Source of the DNA: Herbidospora solisilvae
Lineage (GTDB): Bacteria > Actinomycetota > Actinomycetes > Streptosporangiales > Streptosporangiaceae
Reading direction: 5' to 3'
DNA length: 64,000 nucleotides
Assembly: GCF_009901565.1 (NCBI RefSeq)
Contig: NZ_WXEW01000002.1
Coordinates: forward strand, 496,001 to 560,000
Shown here: positions 27,609 to 37,517 of the stretch, in pieces
How positions within the stretch are numbered: position 1 is the first letter of the stretch
Layout: every line of letters begins with the position of its first letter
Translations under genes and position numbers: made by a program
The notes under the pieces: model-generated
What the model saw: only the letters and a program-made list of their open reading frames with translations
What the model was told of the DNA's origin: nothing
The model's database searches: none

Positions 27609-29486
27609 GTGGGCCTTCTGGAGTCCCTGAGCGGACCGACCGACCTCAAAGCACTCGACGCGAGCGAGCTGCCCCGGCTCGCCGAGGAGATCCGTGACCT
27701 TCTGGTCCGCTCCGTCGCGAACTCGAAGGCGGGTGGTCACCTGGGTCCGAACCTTGGGGTGGTCGAGCTGACCATCGCGATCCACCGGGTCTTCGACTCC
27801 CCCCACGACCGCATCGTCTGGGACACCGGCCACCAGTCCTACGTCCACAAGATGCTGACCGGCCGCGCCGACCAGTTCGACGGCCTGCGCCAGGAGGGCG
27901 GCCTGTCGGGCTACCCGAGCCAGGCCGAGTCGCCCCACGACATCGTCGAGAACTCCCACGCCTCCACCGCCCTCTCGTGGGGCGACGGCATCGCCAAGGG
28001 CTTCCGCCTGTCCGGCAGCGACCGCCACGTCGTGGCGGTCATCGGCGACGGCGCGCTCACCGGCGGCATGGCCTGGGAGGCGCTCAACAACATCGCGCTG
28101 ACCAAAGACCTGCCGCTGGTCATCGTGGTCAACGACAACGGCCGCTCCTACTCCCCGACGATCGGCGGCCTGGCCACCCACCTGGCCAAGCTGCGCGTCA
28201 CCCAGAGCTACGAGCAGGTGCTGGAGTTCGTCAAAGACAAGTTCGGCAACGTGCCGGTCCTCTACGACACCCTCCACGGCATCAAGAAGGGCCTCAAAGA
28301 CGTCCTGGCCCCGCAGGTCATGTTCGAAGACCTCGGCATCAAATACGTCGGCCCGATCGACGGCCACGACGAGCCCGCGATGGAGACCGCGCTCCGCAAG
28401 GCCAAGTCCTACGGCGGCCCGGTCATCGTCCACGTCGTGACGAAGAAGGGCCAGGGCTACGAGCCGGCCGAGAACCACGACGAAGACTGCTTCCACGCGC
28501 CGCAGCCCTTCGACATCGTCACCGGTGAGGAGCGGCCCAAGCAGCTCGGCTGGACCGACGTGTTCAGCGAGGAGATGGTGCGCGTCGGCGCCGAGCGTCC
28601 CGACGTGGTCGCCATCACCGCCGCGATGCTCCACCCGACCGGCCTGGCCGACTTCGCCGCCCTCTACCCCGACCGCATCTTCGACGTCGGCATCGCCGAG
28701 CAACACGCGCTGACCAGCGCGGCCGGCCTGTGCGTCGGCGGCCTGAAGCCGGTCGTCGCGGTCTACGCGACCTTCCTCAACCGCGCCTTCGACCAGCTGC
28801 TCATGGACGTCGCCCTCCACCGGCTCCCGGTGACCGTGGTGCTCGACCGGGCCGGCGTGACCGGCGACGACGGCGCCAGCCACAACGGCATGTGGGACCT
28901 GTCGATCCTCCAGGTCGTGCCCGGTCTCCAGGTCGCGGTGCCGCGCGACGCCACCCGGCTGCGCGAGCTGCTCGGCGAGGCGCTGCGGGTCACCGACGGC
29001 CCGACCGTGGTGCGTTTCCCCAAGGGGGCCCTGGTCAAAGAGGTCGAGGCGATCGGCGAGATCGGCTCGATGGAGCTGCTGCGCGAGGGCGAGGGCGAGC
29101 CCGACGTGCTCATCGTCGCGGTGGGCCCGATGGCCGAGGTCAGCCTCGACGCCGCCGGGCTGCTGGCCGCGCAGGGCATCTCCGTCACGGTCGTCGATCC
29201 GCGCTGGGTCAAGCCGCTCGACGAGTCGCTGACGCTGCTGGCCGCCGCCCACAAGCTGGTCGCGGTGGTCGAGGACAACGGCCGCGTGGGCGCGGTCGGC
29301 GACGCCGTGTCGCGGCTGCTGCGCGACCACGACATCGACGTGCCGGTCCGCAACTTCGGGCTGGCCCAGGAGTTCCTCGACCACGCCAAGCGGCCGAAGA
29401 TCCTGGCCGACGCCGGGCTGACCGCGATCGACCTGGCGGGCGAGCTCGCCGACACGCTGCGCCGCCGCGCCGCCGTCGAGTTCTAA
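27609..29486 (+). CDS. dxs: 1-deoxy-D-xylulose-5-phosphate synthase
   Basis: A 625-residue thiamine-diphosphate enzyme, first step of the MEP isoprenoid pathway (pyruvate + glyceraldehyde-3-phosphate). Visible motifs are [13 protein letters not shown], the ThDP motif [16 protein letters not shown] ... [13 protein letters not shown], and in the pyrimidine domain [38 protein letters not shown] is also typical. The GTG start is supported by AAAGGAA 7 bases upstream. Length is normal. It converges with dedA. Confidence 0.97.
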   Translation: MGLLESLSGPTDLKALDASELPRLAEEIRDLLVRSVANSKAGGHLGPNLGVVELTIAIHRVFDSPHDRIVWDTGHQSYVHKMLTGRADQFDGLRQEGGLSGYPSQAESPHDIVENSHASTALSWGDGIAKGFRLSGSDRHVVAVIGDGALTGGMAWEALNNIALTKDLPLVIVVNDNGRSYSPTIGGLATHLAKLRVTQSYEQVLEFVKDKFGNVPVLYDTLHGIKKGLKDVLAPQVMFEDLGIKYVGPIDGHDEPAMETALRKAKSYGGPVIVHVVTKKGQGYEPAENHDEDCFHAPQPFDIVTGEERPKQLGWTDVFSEEMVRVGAERPDVVAITAAMLHPTGLADFAALYPDRIFDVGIAEQHALTSAAGLCVGGLKPVVAVYATFLNRAFDQLLMDVALHRLPVTVVLDRAGVTGDDGASHNGMWDLSILQVVPGLQVAVPRDATRLRELLGEALRVTDGPTVVRFPKGALVKEVEAIGEIGSMELLREGEGEPDVLIVAVGPMAEVSLDAAGLLAAQGISVTVVDPRWVKPLDESLTLLAAAHKLVAVVEDNGRVGAVGDAVSRLLRDHDIDVPVRNFGLAQEFLDHAKRPKILADAGLTAIDLAGELADTLRRRAAVEF

Positions 29487-30088
29487 CGCCTTTCGACGAT
29501 CCGTCTGACGACGAAGCCGATCGTGGCCGCGACCACCGCGACCCCGGCCGCGATCGGCATGATCAGCCCCTCGTTGTGGCGGGCCGCCTCACCGGCGAGC
29601 GCGCCGAGGGTGACGTAGCCGACGACCCAGATCGCGCCGCCGATCAGGGCCCAGAAGCCGAACCGGCGGCGCGGCATGTCCAGGATCCCGGCCAGGACCG
29701 GGGTCAGCGCGTTCAGCCCCGGCACGAAATAGGTCAGCGCGATCAGCCAGCCGCTGCCGTGCAGCACCTCTCCGGCCTGTTTCCACTTCTCGTCGCCGAC
29801 CCACCGGCCCAGCCTGCTCGTCCGCACCCGCGGGCCGAAGTGACCGCCGATCCAGTGGCCCGAGAACGCGCTCACCGCGACCCCGCCCAGGCCGCCCGCG
29901 ACCACCAGCGGGCCCTCGGCGACGGTGTCGACGGTGGTCCCCGCGATGATCAACGACAGGTCGCCGGGCACGATGACGCCGATGAGCAGCATGCCTTCGA
30001 GGGCGACGTACAGCAGGGTGACGGTGGCGACGAGGATCGGGCTCTGGTCGGTCAGCCATTCGAGGAGCTGGTCCACGGCATCGAACAT
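29483..30088 (-). CDS. DedA family membrane protein
   Basis: A 201-residue membrane protein with five to six hydrophobic segments. DedA/VTT motifs are [22 protein letters not shown] near the N-terminus and the central [22 protein letters not shown] (F/Y-x-R-F-x-P-G-type loop; the usual Arg is replaced by Tyr-Phe). DedA proteins act in lipid carrier translocation and membrane homeostasis. It is 20 bases after the lysE-like gene, in the same direction. The stop overlaps that of dxs. Confidence 0.85.
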   Translation of the reverse strand: MFDAVDQLLEWLTDQSPILVATVTLLYVALEGMLLIGVIVPGDLSLIIAGTTVDTVAEGPLVVAGGLGGVAVSAFSGHWIGGHFGPRVRTSRLGRWVGDEKWKQAGEVLHGSGWLIALTYFVPGLNALTPVLAGILDMPRRRFGFWALIGGAIWVVGYVTLGALAGEAARHNEGLIMPIAAGVAVVAATIGFVVRRIVERR

Positions 30089-30108
30089 CGTCGTCCTCTG
30101 CCCGGCGG

Positions 30109-30699
30109 CTACCCGGTCACGCCCTGGACCACCAGCCACAGCCCGGCCCCGGCCAGCAGCAGCCCGCTCGCGGCCAGGGTCGCGCGGTAGGCGCGCGGGC
30201 CGAGCCGGTGCCGCCCGGCCGCGACGAGCCCGGCCAGGACGACCTTCGCGCCGACGAGGAGCGTGTAGAAACCGACCATGAAGGCCGCCGCCTGCGCGAC
30301 CCCGTCGGACCAGGCGGCCACGACGAGCGGCCCGCCCACGGTGATCCAGAACAACCACGGGTGCGGGTTCGTCAGGTTGACCAGCACGCCCTTGCCGACC
30401 TGCGAGGGCACCCGTTCGCCGGGCGCCGGGAGGACGGCCGTACGGGCCGCCATGACGGCCTCGGCGCCGAGGTAGACGACGTACAGGCCCCCGGCGATCG
30501 ACAGACCCCGCAGCAGACCGGACGGGAGCGCGCCCGCGAGCACGATCGAGAGCACCACGACGGGCAGGTCCGACAGCAGCGGCACGCACGCCATGCGCAG
30601 CCCGGCCGGGAAACCCCCGCGAAGGCTCGCGGTGATGACCAGGCCGAGCAGCGCGCCCGGAGCGACCCCGGCGCCGAGGCCGAGGCCGATTCCGAGCAT
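30109..30699 (-). CDS. LysE family translocator
   Basis: A 196-residue, about six-segment exporter. GLGAGVAPGALLGLVITASLRGG matches the N-terminal LysE/RhtB signature, and VLVNLTNPHPWLFWITVGGP the conserved central loop. It probably exports an amino acid or related solute. Start ATG at 30699 is used; a GTG at 30711 is possible. It lies 23 bases after the fadB-like stop and may be in that operon. Confidence 0.82.
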   Translation of the reverse strand: MLGIGLGLGAGVAPGALLGLVITASLRGGFPAGLRMACVPLLSDLPVVVLSIVLAGALPSGLLRGLSIAGGLYVVYLGAEAVMAARTAVLPAPGERVPSQVGKGVLVNLTNPHPWLFWITVGGPLVVAAWSDGVAQAAAFMVGFYTLLVGAKVVLAGLVAAGRHRLGPRAYRATLAASGLLLAGAGLWLVVQGVTG

Positions 30700-30722
30700 C
30701 AGTTCCCGCACATCACGGGAGC

Positions 30723-32714
30723 CTAGGGGAGGAACCGGGCTCCGTTGACCGCCTCGGAGACGCCCGTCCGGTCGAGGTAGGGCGTGATGCCCCCCAGGTG
30801 GAACGGCCAGCCCGCGCCCAGGATCAGGCACAGGTCGATGTCCTGCGGCGCGGAGACCACACCCTCGTCGAGCATGATGCGGATCTCCTCCGCCAGCCCG
30901 CGCAGCGCGCGCTCCCGCACCTCCTGCTCGTTCGAGACGAACCCCCGGCCGGGGTGGAGCGTGTCGCCGCCGGTGGACACCATCGTGGCCAGCGCGGCCG
31001 AGACCGGGAACCGGTCGGGGTAGGCGGTGTTCATCGTCTCGGCGACGTGCAGCGCGACCGCCGGGCCGACCAGCTTGAGCAGTGTGAACGGCGTCATCGG
31101 CAGGCCGAGCCCGTCGAGCGCGTGGTCGGCGACGTCGGCGGAGGTGCCGGAGTCGACCGAGGCCAGCACCTCGCCCATGAAGCGGGTGAGCAGCCGGTTG
31201 ACCACGAACGCGGGCGCGTCCTTGACCAGCACCGCCGACTTGCGCAGCTGCTTGGCCGCGGTGAACGCGGTCGCGACGGTCACGTCGTCGGTCCGGTCGC
31301 CGCGCACGATCTCCAGCAGCGGCATGACCGCGACCGGGTTGAAGAAGTGGAAGCCGACGAGCCGCTCGGGGTGCCGGAGCTGCGAGGCCATCTCGGTGAC
31401 CGACAGGGAAGAGGTGTTGGTCGCCAGCACGCAGGTGTCGGAGACGACCTCCTCGACCTCGGCGAACACCTTCTGCTTGACGGCCAGGTCCTCGAACACC
31501 GCCTCGATGACGAAGTCGGCGTCGGCGAACGCCTCCTTGGTCAGCGAACCGGTGACCAGCTTCTTCAGCCGGGTGGCCTGGTCGGCGGTGACGCGGCCCT
31601 TGGCCAGGAGCGTGTCGATCTCCTGGTGGACGTGGCCGACGCCCTTGTCGACGCGTTCCTGGTCGAGGTCGGTCAGCACGACCGGCACCTGCAGCCGCCG
31701 CGCGAACAGCAGCGCGAACTGCGAGGCCATCAGCCCCGCGCCGACCACGCCGATCTTGGTGATGGCGCGGCCCGGCACCTCGGGCACCCCGGCCGGCTTC
31801 TTGGCCCGCCGCTGCGTCAGGTCGAAGGCGTAGAGCCCGGCGCGCAGCTCGTCGCTCATGATGAGATCGGCCAGCACGTCGTCCTCGGCCGCGAACCCGG
31901 TGTCGCGGTCGCTCGTGCGGGCCTTCTCGATGAGCTCCAGGGCCCGGTAGGGAGCCGGCGCCGCGCCATGGACCTTCAGGTCGACCAGCTGACGGGCCTG
32001 CTCGACGACGGGCGCCCAGTCGACGGACTCGTGCCCCGGCCGCTCGACCACGACGTCGCCGTTGACCACCCGGGCGGCCCAGCGCAGCGACTCCTCCAGG
32101 AAGTCGGCCGGCTCGAACAGCGCGTCGGCGAGCCCCAGCCCGTAGGCCTCCGGCCCCTTGACCATGCGGTTCTGCGACAGCGGGTTCTCGACGATCAGCT
32201 TGATCGCCTTCTCCGGCCCGATCAGCCGGGGCGTCAGGTAGGTCCCGCCCCAGCCCGGCACCAGCCCGAGGAAACACTCGGGGAAGGCGACCGCCGGGAC
32301 GCCGGCGGAGATCGTCCGGTACGTGCAGTGCAGCGCCAGCTCCAGGCCGCCGCCCATCGCGGCGCCGTTCACGAACGCGAACGACGGGATGGCCAGTTCC
32401 CCGAGCCGCCGGAACACGGCGTGGCCGAGCTGACCCACGAGGTGGGCCTGCTCCCGGTTGGAGATGGTGGCGGCCTCCTTGAGGTCGGCCCCCACCGCGA
32501 AGATGAACGGCTTGCCGGTGACGCCGACGGCCGTCAGGTCGGTGCGCTTCTCGATCGCGTCGAGGGCGTTCTTCAGCTCGTTGAGCCCGCCCTCGCCGAA
32601 GGTGTTCGGCTTGGTGTGGTCTTCGCCGTTGTCCAGGGTGATCAGCGCCATGGTGCCCGCGCCGTAGGGAAGTTCGACGTCGCGGACGAGGGCGTGCGTT
32701 ACCAGCTCGCTCAT
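30723..32714 (-). CDS. FadB-like 3-hydroxyacyl-CoA dehydrogenase / enoyl-CoA hydratase
   Basis: A 663-residue bifunctional beta-oxidation protein. The N-terminal crotonase domain contains FAVGADLKEA and GAAMGGGLELALHCTYR, with catalytic Glu in AFPECFLGLVPGWGGTYLTPR. The dehydrogenase follows with KIGVVGAGLMASQFALLFA (NAD fold, about residue 325) and VGFHFFNPVAVMPLLEIV carrying the catalytic His. It hydrates enoyl-CoA and oxidises 3-hydroxyacyl-CoA. Its ATG overlaps the thiolase stop by 4 bases, as in many fadA-fadB operons. Confidence 0.94.
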   Translation of the reverse strand: MSELVTHALVRDVELPYGAGTMALITLDNGEDHTKPNTFGEGGLNELKNALDAIEKRTDLTAVGVTGKPFIFAVGADLKEAATISNREQAHLVGQLGHAVFRRLGELAIPSFAFVNGAAMGGGLELALHCTYRTISAGVPAVAFPECFLGLVPGWGGTYLTPRLIGPEKAIKLIVENPLSQNRMVKGPEAYGLGLADALFEPADFLEESLRWAARVVNGDVVVERPGHESVDWAPVVEQARQLVDLKVHGAAPAPYRALELIEKARTSDRDTGFAAEDDVLADLIMSDELRAGLYAFDLTQRRAKKPAGVPEVPGRAITKIGVVGAGLMASQFALLFARRLQVPVVLTDLDQERVDKGVGHVHQEIDTLLAKGRVTADQATRLKKLVTGSLTKEAFADADFVIEAVFEDLAVKQKVFAEVEEVVSDTCVLATNTSSLSVTEMASQLRHPERLVGFHFFNPVAVMPLLEIVRGDRTDDVTVATAFTAAKQLRKSAVLVKDAPAFVVNRLLTRFMGEVLASVDSGTSADVADHALDGLGLPMTPFTLLKLVGPAVALHVAETMNTAYPDRFPVSAALATMVSTGGDTLHPGRGFVSNEQEVRERALRGLAEEIRIMLDEGVVSAPQDIDLCLILGAGWPFHLGGITPYLDRTGVSEAVNGARFLP

Positions 32715-33895
32715 GCCAGGTTCTCCCAGATGACGGTGCCGCCCATGCCGAGGCCGACGCACATGGTGGTGATGCCGTAACGGACCTCGGGGTGCTCGGC
32801 CATGCTGCGCGACAGCTGCGTCATCAGCCGCACGCCGCTGGAGGCCAGCGGGTGGCCGTAGGCGATGGCGCCGCCGTAGGGGTTCACCCGGGGGTCGTCG
32901 TCGGCGATGCCGAAGTGGTCGAGGAAGGCCAGCACCTGGACGGCGAACGCCTCGTTGATCTCGAACAGCCCGATGTCGCCGATGGACAGCCCCGCCAGCC
33001 GCAGCGCCCGCTCGGTCGAGGGGATCGGCCCGACGCCCATCAGCTCGGGATCGACGCCCGCGAAGGCGTAGGAGACCAGCCGCATCCGCCCGGTCAGCCC
33101 GAGTTCGGCCGCGACGTCCTCGGCGGCGACGATGCAGCCGGTGGCGCCGTCGTTGATGCCGGAGGCGTTGCCCGCCGTCACGTTGCCGTGCGGCCGGAAG
33201 GGCGTCTTGAGGTTGCGCAGCCCCTCCATGGAGGTGCCGGGCCGCATGGCCTCGTCTGCCGTGGCCAGCCCCCAGCCCTCGGCGGCCTTGCGGGTGGCCA
33301 TCGGCACCAGGTCGGGCTGGATCACCCCGTCGGCGTAGGCCTTGGCGGCGCGCTCCTGCGAGAGCACGGCGTAGGCGTCGGCCCGCTCCTTGGTGATCGC
33401 GGGGTAGCGGTCGTGCAGGTTCTCCGCCGTCATGCCCATGACCAGGGCGGAGCCGTCGACCAGTTTCTCGGACAGGAAACGCGGGTTGGGGTCGACCCCC
33501 TCGCCCATCGGGTGGCGGCCCATGTGCTCGACCCCGCCGGCGATGGCGACGTCGTAGGCGCCGAAGGAGATCCCGCCCGCCACCGTGGTCACGGCGGTCA
33601 TCGCGCCCGCGCACATGCGGTCGATGGCGTAACCGGGCACGGTCTTGGGCAGGCCCGCCAGGATCGCGGCCGACCGCCCGATCGTGAGGCCCTGGTCGCC
33701 GATCTGGGTGGTGGCCGCGACGGCGACCTCGTCGACCCGCTCGGGCGGCAACGACGGGTTGCGGCGCAGCAGCTCGCGGATGACGCGGACGACCAGATCG
33801 TCCGCCCTGGTCTCGGCGTAGAGGCCCTTGGGCCCCGACTTGCCGAACGGCGTGCGAACGCCGTCGACGAAGACGACTTCACGTGACGCGGGCAC
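32711..33895 (-). CDS. acetyl-CoA acetyltransferase (thiolase, FadA-like)
   Basis: A 394-residue thiolase for the last step of beta-oxidation. The acyl-accepting Cys is at about 95 (DRMCAGAMTA); the C-terminal His in YGHPLASSG and the second Cys in CVGLGMGGTV are present, as is the NEAFAVQVLAF stretch. It is the first gene of the fadA-fadB operon. The upstream region to the divergent lacI gene is about 100 bases. Confidence 0.95.
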   Translation of the reverse strand: MPASREVVFVDGVRTPFGKSGPKGLYAETRADDLVVRVIRELLRRNPSLPPERVDEVAVAATTQIGDQGLTIGRSAAILAGLPKTVPGYAIDRMCAGAMTAVTTVAGGISFGAYDVAIAGGVEHMGRHPMGEGVDPNPRFLSEKLVDGSALVMGMTAENLHDRYPAITKERADAYAVLSQERAAKAYADGVIQPDLVPMATRKAAEGWGLATADEAMRPGTSMEGLRNLKTPFRPHGNVTAGNASGINDGATGCIVAAEDVAAELGLTGRMRLVSYAFAGVDPELMGVGPIPSTERALRLAGLSIGDIGLFEINEAFAVQVLAFLDHFGIADDDPRVNPYGGAIAYGHPLASSGVRLMTQLSRSMAEHPEVRYGITTMCVGLGMGGTVIWENLA

Positions 33896-33968
33896 GGTAT
33901 CTCCCTATCTGCGTGGGCTGACACCCTAATGCTACTCGTGAGTAACCAACGGGATGTGCGGCATACTG

Positions 33969-33982
33969 GGAAATCGCTTTCC
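33969..33982. promoter_or_regulatory. LacI-type operator before the lacI gene
   Basis: GGAAATCGCTTTCC differs from the GGAAAGCGCTTTCC site in front of the dehydrogenase operon at 38.7 kb by one base. It lies 12 bases before the LacI start codon, so the regulator probably represses itself. CG-centred GGAAA-type palindromes are typical for LacI proteins in actinobacteria. Confidence 0.7.
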
Positions 33983-33993
33983 GGGAGGATGTC

Positions 33994-34974
33994 GTGGTCA
34001 CGCTCGAAGACGTCGCACGCCATGCCGGGGTGTCCCTCGCGACCGCCTCACGGGTGCTGAACGGCAGCGCCCGCCAGGTCGGGGCGGGGCTCCGGGCCAA
34101 GGTCGAACAGGCCGCGGCCGAGCTCGGCTACCGCACCAACGTGGCCGCCCAGACCCTCGCGCGGGGGGCCGGGAACGTGATCGGCCTGGTCGTCCACGAC
34201 CTGGTCGACCCCTACTTCGCCGCGATCGCCGACGGCGCCGTGCGGGCGGCCGAGGCCCACGGGATGGTCGTCATGGTCGGCACCACCCACCGCGACCCCG
34301 CAAAGGAGATCGCCTACGTCTCCTCCCTGGGGGCGCAGCGGGCCCGCGCGGTGATCCTGGCCGGGTCGCGGACCGACGACCCCTCGGCCGCGGCGCTGCG
34401 GGCCGAGCTCGACCGTTACCGGAACGGCGGCGGGCGGGTCGCGGTCATCGGCCAGGATCTTCTCGGCACCGACACCGTCGCCGTCGCCAACCGCGCGGGG
34501 GCGGCCGCGCTGGCGGAGGCGCTTACCGCCATGGGGCACCGCGACTTCGCCGTCCTGGCCGGGCCGCCCGGGCTGATCACGGCCGTCGACCGGTGCGAGG
34601 GGTTCGCGGGGGCGCTTCCCGGGCCGGCCCCGCAGATCGTCCACGGGCCGTTCGACCGCGACGGCGGTTACGCCGCCGCCCGCTCGATCGGGCCCGGCGT
34701 GACGTGTGTGTTCGCGGTCAACGACGTCATGGCGGTGGGGGCGCTGGCGGCCTTCCGCGAGCGCGGCGTCCGGGTGCCCGACGACGTCTCGCTCGCGGGC
34801 TTCGACGACATCGCGACCCTGCGCGACCTCGTCCCGGCCCTCACCACGGTCCGGCTGCCGCTGGCCGAGCTGGGAGCGCGGGCGGTGGAGCTGGCCCTGG
34901 GCGACGGCGAGGAACCCTCGGTGGTGCACGTCGAGGGCGAGGTCGTGATCAGGGAGAGTGTGCGGGCCCGATGA
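33994..34974 (+). CDS. LacI family transcriptional regulator
   Basis: A 326-residue repressor. The DNA-binding domain is classical (TLEDVARHAGVSLATASRVLNGSARQVG ... AELGYRTNVAAQTLARG), followed by a sugar-binding core with VIGLVVHDLVDPYFAAIADG and FAVNDVMAVGALAAFRERG. The GTG start has GGAGG upstream. It is coupled by a 4-base overlap to a TIM-barrel gene. Two near-identical operators indicate control of itself and of the divergent catabolic operon ending near 38.65 kb. Confidence 0.93.
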   Translation: MVTLEDVARHAGVSLATASRVLNGSARQVGAGLRAKVEQAAAELGYRTNVAAQTLARGAGNVIGLVVHDLVDPYFAAIADGAVRAAEAHGMVVMVGTTHRDPAKEIAYVSSLGAQRARAVILAGSRTDDPSAAALRAELDRYRNGGGRVAVIGQDLLGTDTVAVANRAGAAALAEALTAMGHRDFAVLAGPPGLITAVDRCEGFAGALPGPAPQIVHGPFDRDGGYAAARSIGPGVTCVFAVNDVMAVGALAAFRERGVRVPDDVSLAGFDDIATLRDLVPALTTVRLPLAELGARAVELALGDGEEPSVVHVEGEVVIRESVRAR

Positions 34975-35690
34975 GATTCGCGTTCAGCACGCTCGGTCTG
35001 CCGGGCGCGTCCCTCGCCGAGGCCGTCGAGCTGGCCGTCCGGCACGCGGTCGGGGGCCTGGAGGTGCGGCTTCATGAGGACATGCCGCTGGACGTCGATC
35101 CGCGTGACGCCGGGCTGGAGGTCGTCTCGCTGTGCGGATACGTCCGCATCGCCGAGACCGGTCCCGACGAGCCGGTGATCGCCGCGCTGAGAGGACAACT
35201 CGCCCTGGCCGACCGGTTCGGGGCGCTCGGCGTCCGGGTGTTCCCCGGCGGGAACGACGTCGAGGCCGCGCTCAGACGACTGGAGGCGGTCGCGGGGGAG
35301 ACGCGGGCGCGCGTGCTGGTCGAGACGCACGACCACATGGCGACCGGGGCCGCAGTGGGAGCGCTGCTCGACCGGTTCGGGCGGCCCGAGGCCGCCGGGG
35401 CGATCTGGGACGTCCTCCACCCCTGGCGGAACGGCGAGGACCCCGCCGCCACGTTGGAGGCGCTCGCGCCGCATCTCGCCTACGTCCAGGTCAAAGACGC
35501 CACCGGCACCACGCCCCGGCCGATGGGGCTCGGGGAGGTGCCGCTGGACGTCTTCGCCGACCTGCTCCGGGGCTATCCCGGGTGGTTCTCCCTGGAGTGG
35601 GAGAAGGCCTGGCACCCCGAGGTCGAGCCCCTCGGCGAGGTCATCCCCGGGGCCCGGGAGTGGGTGCGATCAGTCGTTCGAAGCGGGTGA
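34971..35690 (+). CDS. sugar phosphate isomerase/epimerase family TIM-barrel protein
   Basis: A 239-residue xylose-isomerase-like barrel, co-translated with the LacI gene. Metal-binding motif candidates are VETHDHM (about residue 120), IWDVLHPWRNGE (about 145), YVQVKDA (about 167) and SLEWEKAWHPE near the end, matching the E/D/H/E ligand pattern of the family. The substrate is unknown, probably a sugar acid or keto-sugar in the pathway encoded on the opposite strand. Its 3' end overlaps the convergent epimerase gene by 50 bases. Confidence 0.8.
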   Translation: MRFAFSTLGLPGASLAEAVELAVRHAVGGLEVRLHEDMPLDVDPRDAGLEVVSLCGYVRIAETGPDEPVIAALRGQLALADRFGALGVRVFPGGNDVEAALRRLEAVAGETRARVLVETHDHMATGAAVGALLDRFGRPEAAGAIWDVLHPWRNGEDPAATLEALAPHLAYVQVKDATGTTPRPMGLGEVPLDVFADLLRGYPGWFSLEWEKAWHPEVEPLGEVIPGAREWVRSVVRSG

Positions 35691-36471
35691 TCATCTCGGC
35701 CACCACCTCGTCGGGGTCCCGTGCCCAGACCTCGGCGTTGAAGATCTCGACCTCGACGTCGCCGTCGTAACCGGCCTTGCGGACCGCCTCGGTCAGCGGC
35801 CCGAAGTCGATCACGCCGTCGCCCATCATGCCCCGGCCCAGCAGCACGTCGGCGGGGAGCGGGACCAGGAAGTCGCACACCTGGTAGCTGAAGATCTTGG
35901 CGCGGGCGATCTCGGTGAAGACCTCCGGGTCCCACCACACGTGGAAGGTGTCGACCACCACCCCCACGTTCTCGTAGGGCTCGGCCAGGTCGTTGGCCTG
36001 CTTCAGGGTCGACAACACGGCCCGGTCGGCGCAGTACACCGGATGGAGGGGTTCGAGCGCCAGGCGCACCCCCGCCTCGGCCGCGTAGGGGGCGAGCACC
36101 CCCAGCGACTCCGCGACCCTCGCCCGCGCGGCGGGCAGGTCGCGGGAGAGGCGGCCCAGGGGTTCGCCGGGGACCACGCCCGGGAGGCCGCCGACCACCA
36201 TGACCAGGCACGACGCGTTCAAGGCCGCCGCCTCATCGATGGCACGGCGGTTGTCGTCGAGGGCGTCGTCGCCGGTCAGGAAACCGCCCCGGCACAGGGA
36301 GGAGACCCGCAGGCCCGCGTCGCGGACCAGCTTGACCGACTCGGCCAGGCCCTGGTCGGCGACGTTCTGCCGCCACAGGCCGATGGCCTCGAGGCCGTGC
36401 CGGGCGCAGCCCTCGACGGCCTCCCGCACGGTCCAGCGTCTGGTCGTCCACTGGTTGAGGGACAGGCTCAT
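35641..36471 (-). CDS. sugar phosphate isomerase/epimerase family protein
   Basis: A 276-residue TIM barrel ([33 protein letters not shown]). Metal ligands are likely in ALEPLHP (about 145), VVVDTFHVWWDPE (about 175), SYQVCDF and VEVEIFNAEVW. It is the last gene of a three-gene operon with the dehydrogenase and the DUF993 protein, each pair overlapping by 4 bases. The exact substrate is unknown. Confidence 0.85.
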   Translation of the reverse strand: MSLSLNQWTTRRWTVREAVEGCARHGLEAIGLWRQNVADQGLAESVKLVRDAGLRVSSLCRGGFLTGDDALDDNRRAIDEAAALNASCLVMVVGGLPGVVPGEPLGRLSRDLPAARARVAESLGVLAPYAAEAGVRLALEPLHPVYCADRAVLSTLKQANDLAEPYENVGVVVDTFHVWWDPEVFTEIARAKIFSYQVCDFLVPLPADVLLGRGMMGDGVIDFGPLTEAVRKAGYDGDVEVEIFNAEVWARDPDEVVAEMITRFERLIAPTPGPRG

Positions 36472-37517
36472 CGGCCGTACACCGCCTCCAGGGAGCGCAT
36501 GCGGGCGGCGGCCAGGTCGGGGTCGGCGATCAGCCCGGCCACGGCGGCCAGGCGGTACACCTCGCGCAGGTGGGGGAGCGAGCGGGCCGACTGGGCGCCG
36601 TTGACCATGACGAAGGCGTCCTGGTGGCCGTTGAGCCAGGCCAGGAAGACGATGCCCGTCTTGTAGTGGAAGGTGGGCGCCTCGAAGATCTTCCGCGACA
36701 GGTCGACCGTGGGGGCCAGGACACGGTCGTACTCGTCGAGGTCGCCGGCGTCCAGGGCGGTCAGCGCCTTCGAGGCCACGGGGGCGATGGCGTCGAAGAT
36801 GCCCAGCAGCGCGTGGGAGCCCGACTTGATCAGGGACGGGTAGTTGAAGTCGTCGCCCGTGTAGAGGCGGACCCCCTCCGGCAGTGCCGCGCGCAGGGCC
36901 ACCTCGTGGGCCTCGTCGAGCAGCGAGACCTTCACGCCCTCGATCTTCGCGGCGTTCTCCCCGACCAGGGTCAGGAACTCGGCCGTCGCCTTCTCGACGT
37001 CCCGGGAGCCCCAGTAGCCCGCCAGGTTGGGGTCGAACATCTCGCCGAGCCAGTGCAGGATCGCCGGCCGCTCGACCTCGGCCAGCAGGCGGCCGTAGAT
37101 CTCGTGGTAGTCCTCCGGGTGCCGGGCCGCCGCCGCAAGCTGCCGCGACGCCATGATGATCACGCCCGCCCCGGCCTCCTGGACGGTGGCGATCTGCTCC
37201 AGGTAGGCGTCGAGCACGTCTTTCAGGTCGGCCGGGCCGGTGAGCTGGTCGGTGCCGGCGCCGCAGGCCACCAGATCGGGGGCCTCGGCCGCGCTGAGCC
37301 GGATCAGCTCCTTCGTCGCCGCCCAGTCGAGGCCGGCGTTGCGCTGGGCGGTGTCCATCGCGTCGGCGACCCGGAAGCCGTGGGACCACAGGTGCCGCCG
37401 GTAGCGGAGGGTGGCCTCCCAGTCGACGACGGCGGGGCGGCCCGGCGTGTTGTCGGCGAGGGGATCGGCCACGACGTGCGCGGCGGCGTACACGACCCGG
37501 CTCTTGAAGCTTTTCAC
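36468..37517 (-). CDS. DUF993 family protein (dihydrodipicolinate synthase-like)
   Basis: A 349-residue protein of the DUF993 type, a predicted TIM-barrel aldolase/lyase related to DapA. Features include the N-terminal [52 protein letters not shown] with a possible Schiff-base Lys, and [12 protein letters not shown]. These proteins occur with Gfo/Idh/MocA dehydrogenases and epimerases in actinobacterial sugar operons; the reaction is not established. The GTG start at 37517 overlaps the dehydrogenase stop as GTGA. Confidence 0.85.
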   Translation of the reverse strand: MKSFKSRVVYAAAHVVADPLADNTPGRPAVVDWEATLRYRRHLWSHGFRVADAMDTAQRNAGLDWAATKELIRLSAAEAPDLVACGAGTDQLTGPADLKDVLDAYLEQIATVQEAGAGVIIMASRQLAAAARHPEDYHEIYGRLLAEVERPAILHWLGEMFDPNLAGYWGSRDVEKATAEFLTLVGENAAKIEGVKVSLLDEAHEVALRAALPEGVRLYTGDDFNYPSLIKSGSHALLGIFDAIAPVASKALTALDAGDLDEYDRVLAPTVDLSRKIFEAPTFHYKTGIVFLAWLNGHQDAFVMVNGAQSARSLPHLREVYRLAAVAGLIADPDLAAARMRSLEAVYGR